Source: Malurus cyaneus samueli (taxonomy: Eukaryota; Chordata; Aves; Passeriformes; Maluridae). Taken from it: a stretch of DNA of 64,000 bases. Of the stretch, positions 1 to 10,129 are shown piece after piece. The stretch covers positions 31,488,369 through 31,552,368 of the forward strand of contig CM019219.1 of the NCBI GenBank assembly GCA_009741485.1, in the 5' to 3' direction. The translations under genes were made by a program, and so were the position numbers. The notes beneath the pieces are model-generated. The model did not search any database. It was not told the origin of the DNA and saw only the letters and a program-made list of their open reading frames with translations. How positions within the stretch are numbered: position 1 is the stretch's first letter; every line of letters begins with the position of its first letter.

Positions 1-639
1 ATTGTTCATTGTATCAGTGAAGATCTTGCACCACCAAATCCACCCACAACCTCTTTTTGGGAATTTTCCTCCCCAAGTAGCTCATCCTGGTGCTGTGCTG
101 CTTTTGTGCCTTTTGGTGGTACTTTGCCTGTGTTTGTGTCTTGGCTACAGTACAGCTTTAATTCTACACAAGCAGTTTTTACCTGCCCAGGCTCTGATTA
201 TCTCTTTGACTTTCAGACCCCAATCACTCTGAGGTGAAGGTACCTGCCATTAATCTGTGAAGTTTATCTGTGGCAGAAGCACCTTCTTGAGAGCAGTCAG
301 GGCAGCACCTGCCTTGGGAAAACCTGTTGGTGTCATTTGATCAAAGAGGCCTCTTTCCAAAGAGCCATCAGGTTAAACAAGAAGTTTATTGTAAACATTT
401 TCAGTTGGTATCCTACTAAAGGCTGGTTCCAGTCAAGGTGAGACCACGTACCTGATGTAATACTGCTAGAGAGGGATTAATTACAGCAATGACAAATTGC
501 ACAGCACGCTTGGTTGGTTACAGAGAAGCCAGAGTGTTCACAAAATATGTTTTAGGCAGAAAGCACATTCCAGGAGGTAAGAAACAACAATATAGGGGCT
601 GGATTGGGGCAGGCTCTGGACAGATTTACTGGTGCAGTG
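1..639. other. 3' flank of PCBD1, no gene recognised
   Basis: This is unique sequence past the PCBD1 stop. In mammals SGPL1 ends tail-to-tail with PCBD1 on this side, but I see no SGPL1 coding exon here. A short hydrophobic open frame at 2-232 is not a recognised protein. Confidence 0.4.
385..390 (-). terminator. PCBD1: Possible PCBD1 poly-A signal (AATAAA)
   Basis: This is the only canonical AATAAA on the minus strand in the window downstream of the PCBD1 stop, about 1 kb beyond it. If it is used, the 3' UTR contains the CR1 copy at 640-1117 in antisense orientation. An earlier non-canonical site is equally possible. Confidence 0.3.
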
Positions 640-1117
640 GTGTAACATGACTCTGCAAGGATATCGACCTGTTGGAGCAAGTCCAGAGGAGGCACCAAGA
701 GGATCAGAGAGGGATGGAGCACTTCTGCTATGAGGAAAGGCTGAGAACATTGGGATTGTTCAGCCTGGAGAAGAGAAACTTTGGGGTGACCTAAATGCAG
801 CCTTCCAGTACCTGAAAGAACTGGCAGGAAACATGGAGAAGGACTTATTGAGAGCATGTAGTGATAGGACAAGAGGGGAATGGATTCACACAGAGAGTAG
901 GTTTAGATGGGGTACTAGAAAGAAATCCTCCCCTGTGAGGTTGGTGAGTCCTGGTACAGGATGCCCAGAGAAGCTGTGGCTGCCCCTTCCCTGGAAGTGT
1001 TCCAGGCCAGGTTGGGTTGGACTGGTCTTGTGAAAGCTGTCCCTGCCTGTGGTAGGGGGTGCACTGAGATATCTTTAAGGTCTCTTCCAACACAAACCAG
1101 TCCGTGACTCTGTGATA
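640..1117 (+). mobile_element. CR1 LINE, 3' part
   Basis: The copy begins in the end of the CR1 second ORF and runs through the 3' UTR, with the typical segments for 'GATGCCCAGAGAAGCTGTGG' near 960 and the CCAACACAAACCAG-type end near 1090. It ends in CTCTGTGAT, the start of the terminal octamer repeat. It is 5'-truncated, as most CR1 copies are, and antisense to PCBD1 just beyond its stop codon. Confidence 0.9.
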
Positions 1118-1374
1118 TGACTGACTCCTGGTAAAAGGATAAGCAGCTAGGGGTGTAGGATCATACGACTGAGGAAGGGTTTAAGGATAGAATTTGCAAG
1201 ATCAGAGATGGATATGTGCACCCTGAGAAGTGCCTCCATCCATCTGAGCAGTACTGGGGAGGTGTAGGGCAGTCTGGATCCATGATGGAGCTTGGCAGTG
1301 GGAGAAGGCTCTCGGTGCAGCCATCAAGGCAGGACACAGTGGCACAGTGGATTTTTAGCTGCATGTATCCCTGG
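1118..1374 (-). other. PCBD1: Probable PCBD1 3' UTR
   Basis: Unique sequence directly after the PCBD1 stop codon. No poly-A signal lies in this short stretch, so the transcript probably continues into or past the CR1 copy. Confidence 0.5.
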
Positions 1375-1473
1375 TCAGGAGAGGGAAGCTGCCACCTGCT
1401 CGATGAAGCTGGCCAGGTTGATGTCTCGCTCCGATAAACCCCCGCAGTCGTGGGTGCTCAAGGTGATGTGAAC
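1375..1473 (-). CDS. PCBD1: PCBD1 coding exon 4 with stop
   Basis: The exon encodes residues 73-104, beginning VHITLSTH and ending [11 protein letters not shown], then TGA at 1377-1375. The acceptor is CCTTAG. It carries the third active-site histidine (residue 80). The C-terminal tail AASLS differs slightly from the mammalian ending, which is the most variable part of the protein. Confidence 0.96.
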   Translation of the reverse strand, partial: VHITLSTHDCGGLSERDINLASFIEQVAASLS

Positions 1474-2916
1474 CTAAGGCAGACAGGCAGTGTTGCTGAC
1501 AGAAGTAGCAGAGCTGGTTTCCCTCAGTGCTGCAGCTGATGAGGCAGAAGCTCCAAGTGCCTTAACAAAATTCCCTGCGGTGAGAGAGGCACTCTGGCCC
1601 TCTTCCTGGTTTTTCTCCCTCCTATAGCTCATTCTGGCCACAAGCTGTCACTACCATCCTGCCTTGGTCACTGCAGCCACCTGTGCCCATTTTCAACTCT
1701 TTCCCTAGAAGCTTTTCCCTTGACTGCTACTTAATTTAAAAAAGCAACCCTGGTGCCAGCCTACAGCAGCTACTGCTCAGCTGGACAGGGAAAAAGGAGG
1801 AGGAAAGGAGCTGTGATAGCTGTATGCTGGTTGTGATACGGGAATAGCATTTGAGGGAAGAGGTCCTGCTACTGCCAACAGGACTTGCTGTTCCATGAGA
1901 GCTCTGCTTTGTCCCCACCATCTCCATTTCTTACCTTATTGTACACATTGAACCATTCGGGATGGTGATCCAGTTTTTCTGCCTGTAGAGCCACTCTGGT
2001 CATGAAGCCAAAGGCCTGCAGAATAGGAAGGAAAGTTAACTCGGAACCACTCACCCTGCAATATATTGGTTTTCACCCCATTACTGTTAATTTTACACTG
2101 CCTGTGTCTAGATAACCCAACCAAATGCAAGGCCTGGGATATTCTGGGAGTTTTCTCAGGATTTTCCTCTTTCTGAGCAGTGTTTCCCAGACAAACAACA
2201 CTGGGTCGAGTACTTCGGTGCCTTGGGTAGGTTATTTTGCTCAGCCATTCCATTTCAGGAGAGACAGAGAGGGGTTTCTTTGGCTGAGCTTTCAGAGGGC
2301 ACTCCCTGCTCTGCAAACCAGGTGTCCCAGTTGTAAAACTTCATGCCCCTGGTGCTCCTACCCGGTTGAAGTCCTTGAAGTGGAACTCCTTGAAGATGGC
2401 ATCTCTGCCTTCCACCTCGTTCCATCCCACGGCTCGCAGGTTTGGCAGCAGCTGCTCCCTCTCCTCTGTGCTCAGCCTGTGGGCTTTTCCTGCCTGCCAC
2501 CATGGGAAGGAAAGGGAAGAGAAGCGGATCAGTGTGGCAGAAGTGGGATGAAGAAGATGTTGAGAGCAGTGAGGCATCCCATGGGCTGTGGAGTTAGGAG
2601 GCAGCTGCAGAGTGGATAGGAAGGCTGGAATATCAATGTTCTCTGCTCCCTGCCTGGAATTCATCCTGCATGTACCGAGGAAGTCCAGCTGGTCCCTTCT
2701 GCCCTCTCACCTGCAATACCTCCCACAGTGCCTGAGGTACTAAAAAATTATACCTGTGTGAAGTTAAAACTCCAAAATACATTTTATTTTACGTAAAATA
2801 CGTTTTATTACATACCATTTTCTGGAGGGGGGAAAAAAAACTTAAAAAGCTGAAGCTCTTGTGATCATTTCTAGATCTGAGAGTTGCTTTAGGGTTCCTG
2901 AAGCAGGAAAGGTAGC

Positions 2917-2951
<35 letters not shown>

Positions 2952-5595
2952 TTGGGAGCCTGCTTTTGAGGACAAAGAAATGGTGTGGATCAGAAATGAG
3001 TCACACTAAGCTGCAGTTCATCTCCTTTTTTTTTTCCATCTCCCTTGTATTACAATGGAGTTTAAGAGGCTGTTTCTGTCTGTGAGGAACAAAGGGCAGG
3101 GAGGGACTGTGGTTGAGCTCTGCCTTGGGCAGAGCTGCTGGTACTTATTTTTTAAGGGGTGGTAGTGGGGAAACAGCAATTCTTGGCTTTGGGGAGTGTT
3201 TACAGGCAGAGATGAAACTAAAATGAAGCTCTTGGGGATGGGGGCTACCCGAGCTAGCTCTGTTCTGGCTCAGTGGGGAAGGCAGGAGCCAGTGCAGAGG
3301 GACATTGCTCTCTGAAATGTTGTGTTCTGGCAATTAAAATTCTTTCACAGAATCTCAGATTGTTCTGAGCTGGAAAGGATCCACAAAGATCATCAAACTC
3401 CAACTCATCATCCTGCACAGGACAGCCCCAGGAACTCCACCATGTGCCTGAGAACGTTGTCCAAATGCTTCGTGAGCTCTGGCAGGTTTGGGTGAGTTGA
3501 CCTTTACAGTTGGTGATGATAAAGACCAAGATCTTGTTGCAATTTCTTTTCCTTGGTGCTGTATAGCCAAGTGTGGCAAATTGGATATAACTCTCAACAA
3601 ATCTGGCCCAGTTTTTTGTGGGTATTTGATAAGAAGCCCCTTGAGATGCTTTGATTGGGCATCAGTGCTCAGGTATGGCACCTTAAACAACCAAGCAGCT
3701 GAGGCAAATGACCTGCTTTCCCTGCTTACAGCCTGTACAAAACCAAAGAACCAGCTGTGAAGCTGATGTTTTTGTGGGTGATTCTGGAATGTTTTGGGGA
3801 AGACTGGAAAGATAATACTTCATTCCCATAGCTGTGTGGGTGCCTACCTGTCTGTGTATCCATGACCCTTAGATTGCATGGAATGGAGAGTGCCAGGTGT
3901 CACTGAATCTTAGTGTGGGGTGGCTGGGGGTGAGATGCTGCCTGTCCCCGTGGCATTGCAGCTGCAGGATTTTTGGGGAAAGCCTTCCTTGCCTTTGCAT
4001 ATTTTGGCCTCACTTCATTTTGTATGGCCCGCTGCCAGCCCTGGCTCTGTCACCCCCATCCCCACCCCCCAAATGTCAACCCTGTTCTCTCCCAAGCCCT
4101 GGGCTGGGAGGGAAGGTAGTGAGTAAACATGACTTAGCTCAATAAACCTTTAGCCGTTGCCCTTCCCTGCTGATGGTGAGATAAGCTGGGCACAGGTAGC
4201 TTAGCAACTGGATAACGTGGGGACAGAGGATGGTTCTGAATGGGGCGCAGGCAGGGGGGCACTGCAGGGGCTGTCCTTGGGGACTCTGATGGAAATAGGG
4301 CAGGGGCTGCACCAGGATTTGGGACCAGGGGCTGAAACCTGCTCCTCATCAGTGCTGAAGAGAGGAAAGGTAAAAGCTGGAACTGTAGCTTAGAGCAGAG
4401 GGGTATGGATGCAGGGGGCTGGGTTCCAAACCAACCTTGTTTGCGCAGAGCAACAAAGGGACGTGGTGTAATTGTTCTCTGAGTTTTGTGACTATGTGGG
4501 AGGACGGCTCCTGGGGCATTTTCCAGCCCAGCACCAGTGGGAGGCATGGCCAGGCAGAGGTGTCCACAGACCCCACAGAGCCATCTCCTCTGGCTGTGTT
4601 CTTTTGATGGCAAACCCTCTCTCTGCCTGGAGCAACCCCCTGCCCTCCATCTCGCTCCAATCCCTCCTTCTCCACCCCAGAACACTGGCCAGCCTGCTGG
4701 TTTTGTCACCATGACATATTAATGCTTTTATATGCACTCACTCCTTTAAAACACACTTTTCTCATTAGGGAAATGAAATTTTGTTTTCTTCTGCTGGTTC
4801 CCAATAGCCAAAAAGTTGGGATTTTTTATTTTTTTTGCCAGCAGGAAAACAAGTAGATGCATTGTGTCACTGAGGGAAAGGAATCAGCATGGGAAATTGG
4901 GAAAGTTTGAACCCTCTTTGCTCTAACTAAAATCTTCCCTTTTACAGAATCATGGAATGGTTTGGGTTGGAATGGACCTTAAAGGCCATTCAGTTCCACA
5001 CCCTCTGCCATGGGCAGATACACCTTCCACTAGACCAGGTCACTCCCAGCCCCATCCATCCAGGCCTGGGACACTTACAGGGATCCAGGGGCAGCCACAG
5101 CTTCTCTGGACACCCTGTGCCAGGGCCTGCCCACCCTCACAGGGAAGATTTTTTTCCTAATGAAATGTATGACTTCCCACCTAGGAGCAGGTACAGGGGA
5201 CAGCCCAGGGTGAGCAGGCAGGGCTGGAATGGTGTAATCCACAAGGCCCACGGTCTTCTGGTGCCCCAGAAAAGCCGATTCCAGCCGGCCCAGGTGTGTT
5301 GCCGGGCTGTGCAGATGGAGCACACGTGGGGGTCGTCCTTGCCCTGCAGAATGTGAGGGGGATCATTGCTGGCGGACCCTTTCCCTGCTCCTCGCAGAGC
5401 AATGAGCCTGGAGAGCGCTGCCTTTGGAAATTCAGCAGCCGCGGTGGAGCTCCCGCGTTACTGATTAACCACAGCGCTCTGCTCCTTTCTCCCTTCCCTC
5501 CTGCCTCTCCTCAGAGCCTGGAGCTGCCGCTGAAACATTTCTGCCTTCGAAAAGGCAGAAGAAAACAGCCGGCTTCCCCGGCAGCGACTTACCAT
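1375..5595 (-). CDS. PCBD1: PCBD1, pterin-4a-carbinolamine dehydratase / DCoH (spliced, 4 coding exons)
   Basis: Coding sequence is the minus-strand join of 5595-5593, 2493-2362, 2015-1935 and 1473-1375. It gives 104 residues, the normal length of vertebrate PCBD1, with no stop or frameshift. The enzyme dehydrates 4a-hydroxytetrahydrobiopterin to recycle tetrahydrobiopterin for aromatic amino-acid hydroxylases. The same protein acts in the nucleus as the dimerisation cofactor of HNF1 (DCoH). The sequence shows the family motif DHHPEW at residues 61-66, with His62 and His63, and the motif [11 protein letters not shown] starting at residue 79, with His80. These are the active-site histidines numbered 61, 62 and 79 in the literature, which omits the initiator Met. 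Only a few conservative differences from the human protein are apparent. The start was chosen because the first exon supplies an ATG with a strong Kozak context (GCC before, G after) directly followed by a GTAAGT donor. Identification is by recognition of the protein; the splice joins are inferred from consensus sites and frame. Confidence 0.97.
1935..2015 (-). CDS. PCBD1: PCBD1 coding exon 3
   Basis: The 81-nt exon encodes residues 46-72, from [11 protein letters not shown] to FNVYNK, and carries the DHHPEW active-site motif. The acceptor is a good TTCTGCAG with an upstream pyrimidine run, and the donor is GTAAGA. Both junctions are phase 0. Confidence 0.97.
2362..2493 (-). CDS. PCBD1: PCBD1 coding exon 2
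   Basis: The 132-nt exon encodes residues 2-45, from AGKAHRLS to FKDFNR. Its acceptor follows a pyrimidine-rich stretch and reads GGCAG before GCAGG. A second possible AG lies 4 nt into the exon, but using it would shift the frame. The donor is GTAGGA after the Arg codon. Both junctions are phase 0. Confidence 0.97.
2917..2953. repeat. (TTTA)n microsatellite
   Basis: About nine uninterrupted TTTA/TTAT units within PCBD1 intron 1. Confidence 0.97.
3346..3492 (-). mobile_element. CR1 LINE 3' fragment (diverged subfamily)
   Basis: The copy begins with CACAGAATCTCAGAT and continues with the GGAAAGGATCCACAAAGATCATCAA block typical of the reverse complement of a CR1 3' end. It is in PCBD1 intron 1, in the same orientation as the gene. 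It belongs to a different subfamily from the copy at 4945. Confidence 0.75.
4945..5165 (-). mobile_element. CR1 LINE 3' fragment
   Basis: This is a clear reverse-complement CR1 3' end: ACAGAATCATGGAATGGTTT, then the ACCTTAAAGGCC block, then the CTTCTCTGGACACC block. It is in PCBD1 intron 1 about 430 bases from the start-codon exon, in the sense orientation of the gene. Confidence 0.92.
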
Positions 5596-5900
5596 GGCCC
5601 GCGGGTGTCCGTGGCCTCCGTTCCCGGCGCGGCTCGGGTGATGCTCGCCGTGCCGGATCCCGCCGGAGCCGGGGCTTGGCCGGGATGGCGGGAGGCGTGG
5701 CGAGGCTACCGGGTCCACCCACGGCCAGCCAGCCTTCCCAGCGCTGGTCACCTGCCTGTGGGGCCCCGCAGGGCTGTGTGACTTGGGGGATGCCCAGACA
5801 GGGTCTCTTGGGAGCCCTGCGGGACGAAGGGATGCTGTGTCTTCCCCCCGAACCTCGCACCCCTCTCCCGCGGGGTCACTTCCTTAACCTGGGGCACAAA
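5380..5900 (-). promoter_or_regulatory. PCBD1: CpG-rich promoter and 5' UTR region of PCBD1
   Basis: CpG dinucleotides are dense around the PCBD1 start codon: I count about 20 within roughly 150 bases (5580-5725), while most of the window is CpG-poor. Such CpG islands usually mark promoters of broadly expressed genes. No clear TATA box was identified, and the transcription start is not resolved. It probably lies within a few hundred bases above 5596. Confidence 0.8.
5593..5595 (-). CDS. PCBD1: PCBD1 coding exon 1 (initiator codon only)
   Basis: The exon contributes only the start codon to the protein. On the minus strand GCCATG is followed at once by GTAAGT, a perfect donor site (5592-5587). 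Exon 2 then opens with GCA GGA AAA, giving Met-Ala-Gly-Lys as in other vertebrate PCBD1 proteins. The 5' UTR extends to higher coordinates into the CpG-rich promoter; its start cannot be fixed from sequence alone. Confidence 0.88.
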
Positions 5901-5929
5901 AAGCGGAGCGGGATGGAGAGGGGCAGCTG

Positions 5930-6670
5930 AAGGAGGCACCGCTGGATGCTGCTGGCAGCACGTGTGATGAGTGTGACGGTGCTGAGCATGTCCGTGAGCT
6001 CAGTGCACCGATAATCACAAACTGCATGGTGTGGGACAGTCGGGATTAGATCGCAGTGCACCGATAATCACAAACTGCATGGTCTGGGACAGTCGGGATT
6101 AGATCGCAGTGCACCGATAATCACAAACTGCATGGTGTGGGACAGTCGGGATTAGATCGCAGTGCACCGATAATCACAAACTGCATGGTGTGGGACAGTC
6201 GGGATTAGATTGCAGCACTTGGACTAAGAGCCGTGGAAATGGGCGGGGAGGAAGGCGAAGTGCCCCACAATCCTGCTGGGCATTTTAAAAGTGTTTTTTC
6301 CCGTTGCCGAGGGAATGGTGTATTCACGGATGCTGTGAGTGCTGCTCCCTGGCATTTTCTCTCTCCAGGCCAGCCGGATTTGTGCCCATGTCCTGCAGCT
6401 CGTCTGCTAAACTCATTCATGTGATGGGCAATTTTCCAGTGCTGACAGCAATTTTTTACTGTGCAGACAGAAATTCAGCCCCCTGCTATTCCCTCATGGC
6501 TTTCTTCACCTTTGAAGCAATTAATTCCAGATTTTCTTTTTTAATACAGTGTGGGCCCAAAACATCTCTTGTATATACTCTTGTGCATATTTTGTTTTTT
6601 ACTCTAAGGGACTGTATACCACAGAGAGGATTTGTTTGGAAATTCAGCAGGCAAGTTAGAGGAAAGCAAG
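5930..6670. other. Upstream flank of PCBD1
   Basis: Apart from the 53-bp array this is unique sequence with declining CpG density. No exon is recognised. Confidence 0.5.
6001..6212. repeat. 53-bp minisatellite, four copies
   Basis: Four head-to-tail copies of a 53-bp unit start at 6001, 6054, 6107 and 6160. They are nearly identical: copy 2 has GGTCTGGG where the others have GGTGTGGG, and copy 4 ends in ATTG instead of ATCG. The array lies 0.4 kb upstream of the PCBD1 start codon, just outside the CpG-rich promoter. Near-identity implies recent expansion or homogenisation. Confidence 0.98.
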
Positions 6671-7107
6671 TCCTTCCTTCCTTCCTTCCTTCCTTCCTTT
6701 CTTCCTTCTCTTCCTTCCTTCCTTCCTTCCTTCCTTCTTCCTTCCTTCCTTCCTTCCTTCTCCTTCCTTCCTTCCTCCTTCCTTCCTTCCTTCCTTCCCT
6801 TCCTTCCTTCCTTCCTTCCTTCCTCTTTCCTTCCTTCCTCCTTCCTTCCTTCCTTCTTCCTTCCTTCTTTCCTTCCTTCCTTTCCTTCCTTCCTTCCGCG
6901 TCTTCCTTCCTTCCTCTTCCTTCCTTCCTTTCCTTCCTTCCTTCCTTCCTTCCTTCCTTTCCTTCCTTCCTTCCTTCCTTCCTTCCTTCCTTCCTTCCTT
7001 CTTCCTTCCTTCTTCCTTCCTTCCTTCCTTCCTTCTTCCTTCCTTCCTTCCTTCCTTCCTTCCTTCCTTCCTTCCTTCCTTCCTTCCTTTTCCCTTTTTT
7101 TTCCCCT
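6671..7107. repeat. (TTCC)n pyrimidine tract
   Basis: About 430 bases are almost purely C and T on the plus strand, built of TTCC units with many TTC, TTTCC and TCC interruptions and a single CGCG-type break near 6898. Long open frames translated from it (runs of Leu-Pro-Ser-Phe, or Lys-Glu-Gly-Arg on the other strand) are artefacts of the repeat. Such mirror-like tracts can form triplex DNA. Confidence 0.98.
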
Positions 7108-8372
7108 CTGTAAATTTGTTTGCCAGTGTAATGAAAAGGAAAAAAATGAGCATCTTTTTTGTCCTGGAAGATCTTGAACGTGTGTCTAGGGAGAAAAGAC
7201 TTGGAGAGCCAGCACAGCACCTGAGAAGAAAATAATTATGTGCGGATGTGAGGTTGGAAGCTTTGCTGTGGATGGCAGGAGGAGGTGTGCTCCGAGGTTT
7301 CCAGCAATGAAATCAGGAGGTGGAGTTGCTTGTAAGGTTGGGAAAGGCCAGCAGAATATTTTCTTGGCCTAAGTTGGAATTGCAGGACTGGCAGTTTCAT
7401 CACAGCCCAGCAGAGGAGCCCCTGTGAATAACAGCTGAGCAGGTGAACTGAGGGCAGCTGGGCTGGCTGACAGCGCCTCTGTTGGCCTTGCTATTGATCT
7501 GGAGATGGGCAGGAAGCAAATCCCTCATTACCCAGCTTTCCCTCCATTGGATTTTGCTCCAGCCTGGCTGTGAGCTGATCTTATTTCCCTTGATAATGTG
7601 TGTGCTGCTAGTGCAAAGCTCCCTGGAGATGGAGAACATCAGGAGAAAAGGGATTCCTTACAGTGTCCTCTGATTGCTCAGCTCCTTTGCAGTGGCGTTT
7701 TCTCTCCTGGGTCATAAATCCAGCCTTAACTGCCAACCTTTTATGGGAGGGATCTCTTGCAGAGGGATGGGCTGGGCTTTAAAAACAACAATGGGAAAGT
7801 TGTGGAATTGTGTCCTGGGTAATCCTTTGGCTGGCTCCAACTTCTGAACCTCTAAGTTTCCCCTCTGCACTTTAATTTCCCTTTTTGAGATGGGACCACT
7901 TAGGTTTGTTTTTAATGATTAATTGAGGGGTGTTGGGCAAGGTGTTTACTCAGAGCAGTTTGCACCCTGGGCACGGGGTGAACCTGTTTACTGGGAACAG
8001 AGTTTTGTTCTTTTTCTCTCTCCTTTTTGTTTATTTTAGAGCTGTGCTGCTTTTGGTGGCAGCTAAACCTATGTGTGTACAGGATTCTGGGTATTTGGAG
8101 AGAGCTCTCATATCACTCACCCACTGATATTCTTATTTTTTCAATAACTTTTAAACAAAATATACCTCAACCTGGAAGCTGCTTTGCTTGAGAACCATGT
8201 CTGCCATCTCAAAATTTGCTTTTTGGATTTTCCTCTCCCTCCTCATTTTCCTTTCCCTGAAATATTTTAATGGCCCAACAGAACAAGTGTCGTTGGGTGG
8301 GTTGGATATTTGTTTGTTGTTGTTTTGTATTCCTCTGTGTGGGTGTTTGTTTTATTTTTTTATTTCCCCCTG
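7108..8372. other. Intergenic, no gene recognised
   Basis: Unique, moderately AT-rich sequence. It has no CR1 copy and no open frame I can relate to a protein. Confidence 0.5.
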
Positions 8373-8675
8373 GAAGGGGCTCAAACAGGATCTTCCCAGA
8401 GCCTTCTGTTCTCCAGGCTGAGCAACCCCAGCTCTCCCAGTCTGTCTTTCTAGGAGAGGAGCAAACAAGAACAGGGAGACCAGTGCCCAAAGGGGCTCCA
8501 CAGAGCTGTAGAGGGACTTTGGACGAGGGTCTGGGGGAACAGGACAAGGGGGAATGACTTCCCACTGCCAGAGGGCAGGGACAGATGTGATATTGAGAAG
8601 GAATTGTTCCCTGTGAGGGTGGGGAGGCCCTGGCCCAGGATGCCCAGAGAAGCTGTAACCCAAAGGGTGTTTTAA
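8373..8675 (+). mobile_element. CR1 LINE fragment with inverted 5' part
   Basis: Bases 8373-8462 match the end of the CR1 coding region in reverse complement (CTCCAGGCTGAGCAACCCC). From about 8510 the sequence runs forward through the adjoining CR1 segment to the GATGCCCAGAGAAGCTGT block at 8640-8660. The two parts are neighbouring pieces of one element joined head to head, as expected from a 5' inversion during insertion. The last part of the 3' end is missing. Confidence 0.75.
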
Positions 8676-8700
8676 GGCAGAGTGGGCCAAACTCTTTCAT

Positions 8701-8960
8701 CATTTGCAATCTGAAGCATTGCTCTCATGGCACAATAGATTTAATTAAGGGGTTTGTTTAGCGTTGGAGGGGATTTATGGCAGGTGCGTCAAGTTCAAGT
8801 TGACAAAAGGGCCCAATAAACAGAAATGAATCATGAATTAATTATGTACGAGATTTGCTTTTGTAGCAGTGGTTTATCAAAATCAGTGAGGCCCTCAGAG
8901 CAATGAACAAAATAAATTGGAGGCTGGTAGAAACTGAGGCTTTGTTCTGCTCACACTGTG
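8701..8960. promoter_or_regulatory. Candidate conserved non-coding block
   Basis: Repeat-free, AT-rich block with several homeodomain-type cores (TTAATTAAG, GAATTAATTATG) and AATAAACAG. Its composition resembles vertebrate non-coding enhancers. Conservation has not been tested. Confidence 0.25.
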
Positions 8961-10129
8961 TTTTAGGCATAGGTCCTTTGTATCAGACAGAGTGTAGGGA
9001 AAAAAAGATGGAAAAAATGGCAATAAAATAACATAACCACTTCTAGTGTATCAAAAACATGAACCCCAAAGTGGAATTGTTTCCAAGGAACATCAGAGCA
9101 TATAGGAGGGAGAAGTGTTGCACTGAAGGGAGGCTTCCCAGAGGAGGGTGATGCACACCTGAGTCTGAAATATCCAAGAGCACTTTGCCATGGATCCCTT
9201 CTCCTGCGTCAGATGGGTGCTGGAAAACACCGCCCATTCCAAGCCAATGCATGGAAAAACTTGGCCTGGTTTGGATTTGGAAACTCAGAGCTGGGACAGA
9301 ATAATCCAGTTTGGACTCTGTGTTTGCCCTTGAAACCAAAACCAAGGACCCTGGGGTCCTGGCAGCCAATGTACCCCTGTGTTACAGGTCTTGTCCTCCA
9401 GGTTCCCAGGAGTTTGCTCCACGGTCTGTGGCAGACAGCGGTGAGATCATGGACTTTGTGGCCTTGCCAAGGTCACTCAGGTCCCTGCAACAGGATGCAT
9501 TTGCCCCGGGGAAAGGCAATCCATCAGAGCTGCCTCCTCCCCACCCCGTGTTTTGTCTGCTTTGCTGATGGATTAGTCCTGTCACAGGCTGTAGCCTGGC
9601 GCAAGGGAAGCTTCTTGTATTCAGCTTGCTTCCTGACTTTCAGTCCAAATTTGAGTCTTTTTGCTAAACAGGTTGGATTTTCTGGCAAATTCGCAGAGGT
9701 TGCGGAGGGTGAGTATCTTGACAGATCTGGAAACCGTTTTCCCATGTTAAAGAGTGAGTTTTGTTCCTTGTTTATTCAGGGAGAGTTCAGCGCTGCATGT
9801 TAAGTGGCTGCTGTATAGCCACTGTTTGTCACTAGGGGTCAGGAAAATGCTGGAAAACTGGGAATGTCCCTGAAACCACAGCCTCTTGCAGGAAGGCTCA
9901 GGATGAGGGCTCTCAGGAACCCGCCTAATCCAGAAAACCAGGAGCACTTCCTGGCATTGCCAGCTCTGACAAAGTGTGGCTGTGCTCGGCAAAGCAAGTC
10001 TTCAGCTGCACCTTCGGGATCGAATTGTTTGCCGTGAGAAACATATCCAGGAACTTTGGGTGTTCCAAAACATCGGTGCCGCTGCTGGGACAGGCTTGCA
10101 TTGAGGATATCTCTCCAGCCAGATTGCTG
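8961..10129. other. Intergenic, no gene recognised
   Basis: Unique sequence. A 196-codon open frame at 9213-9803 on the plus strand has no recognisable domain and is probably chance. Confidence 0.45.

Larger units (their letters stand above)
2494..5592 (-). other. PCBD1: PCBD1 intron 1
   Basis: A 3.1-kb GT-AG intron separates the start codon from the rest of the protein. It holds a TTTA microsatellite (2917-2953) and two antisense-to-plus CR1 fragments (3346-3492 and 4945-5165). The remaining sequence is unique, with no recognised gene. A 192-codon open frame at 4134-4712 on the minus strand matches nothing I know and looks like chance. Confidence 0.85.

Noticed and set aside
2341..2664. PCBD1 exon 2 read as a single unspliced 107-codon gene
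   Set aside because: Its upstream part is intron sequence and it runs through the GTAGGA donor. The true protein continues in exons 3 and 4.
4134..4712. A 192-codon minus-strand frame inside PCBD1 intron 1
   Set aside because: No domain was recognised, there is no promoter or splice evidence, and its composition fits chance in GC-rich sequence.
6304..7220. Long open frames of up to 269 codons rich in Leu-Pro-Ser-Phe or Lys-Glu-Gly-Arg
   Set aside because: They are translations of the (TTCC)n tract in both directions.
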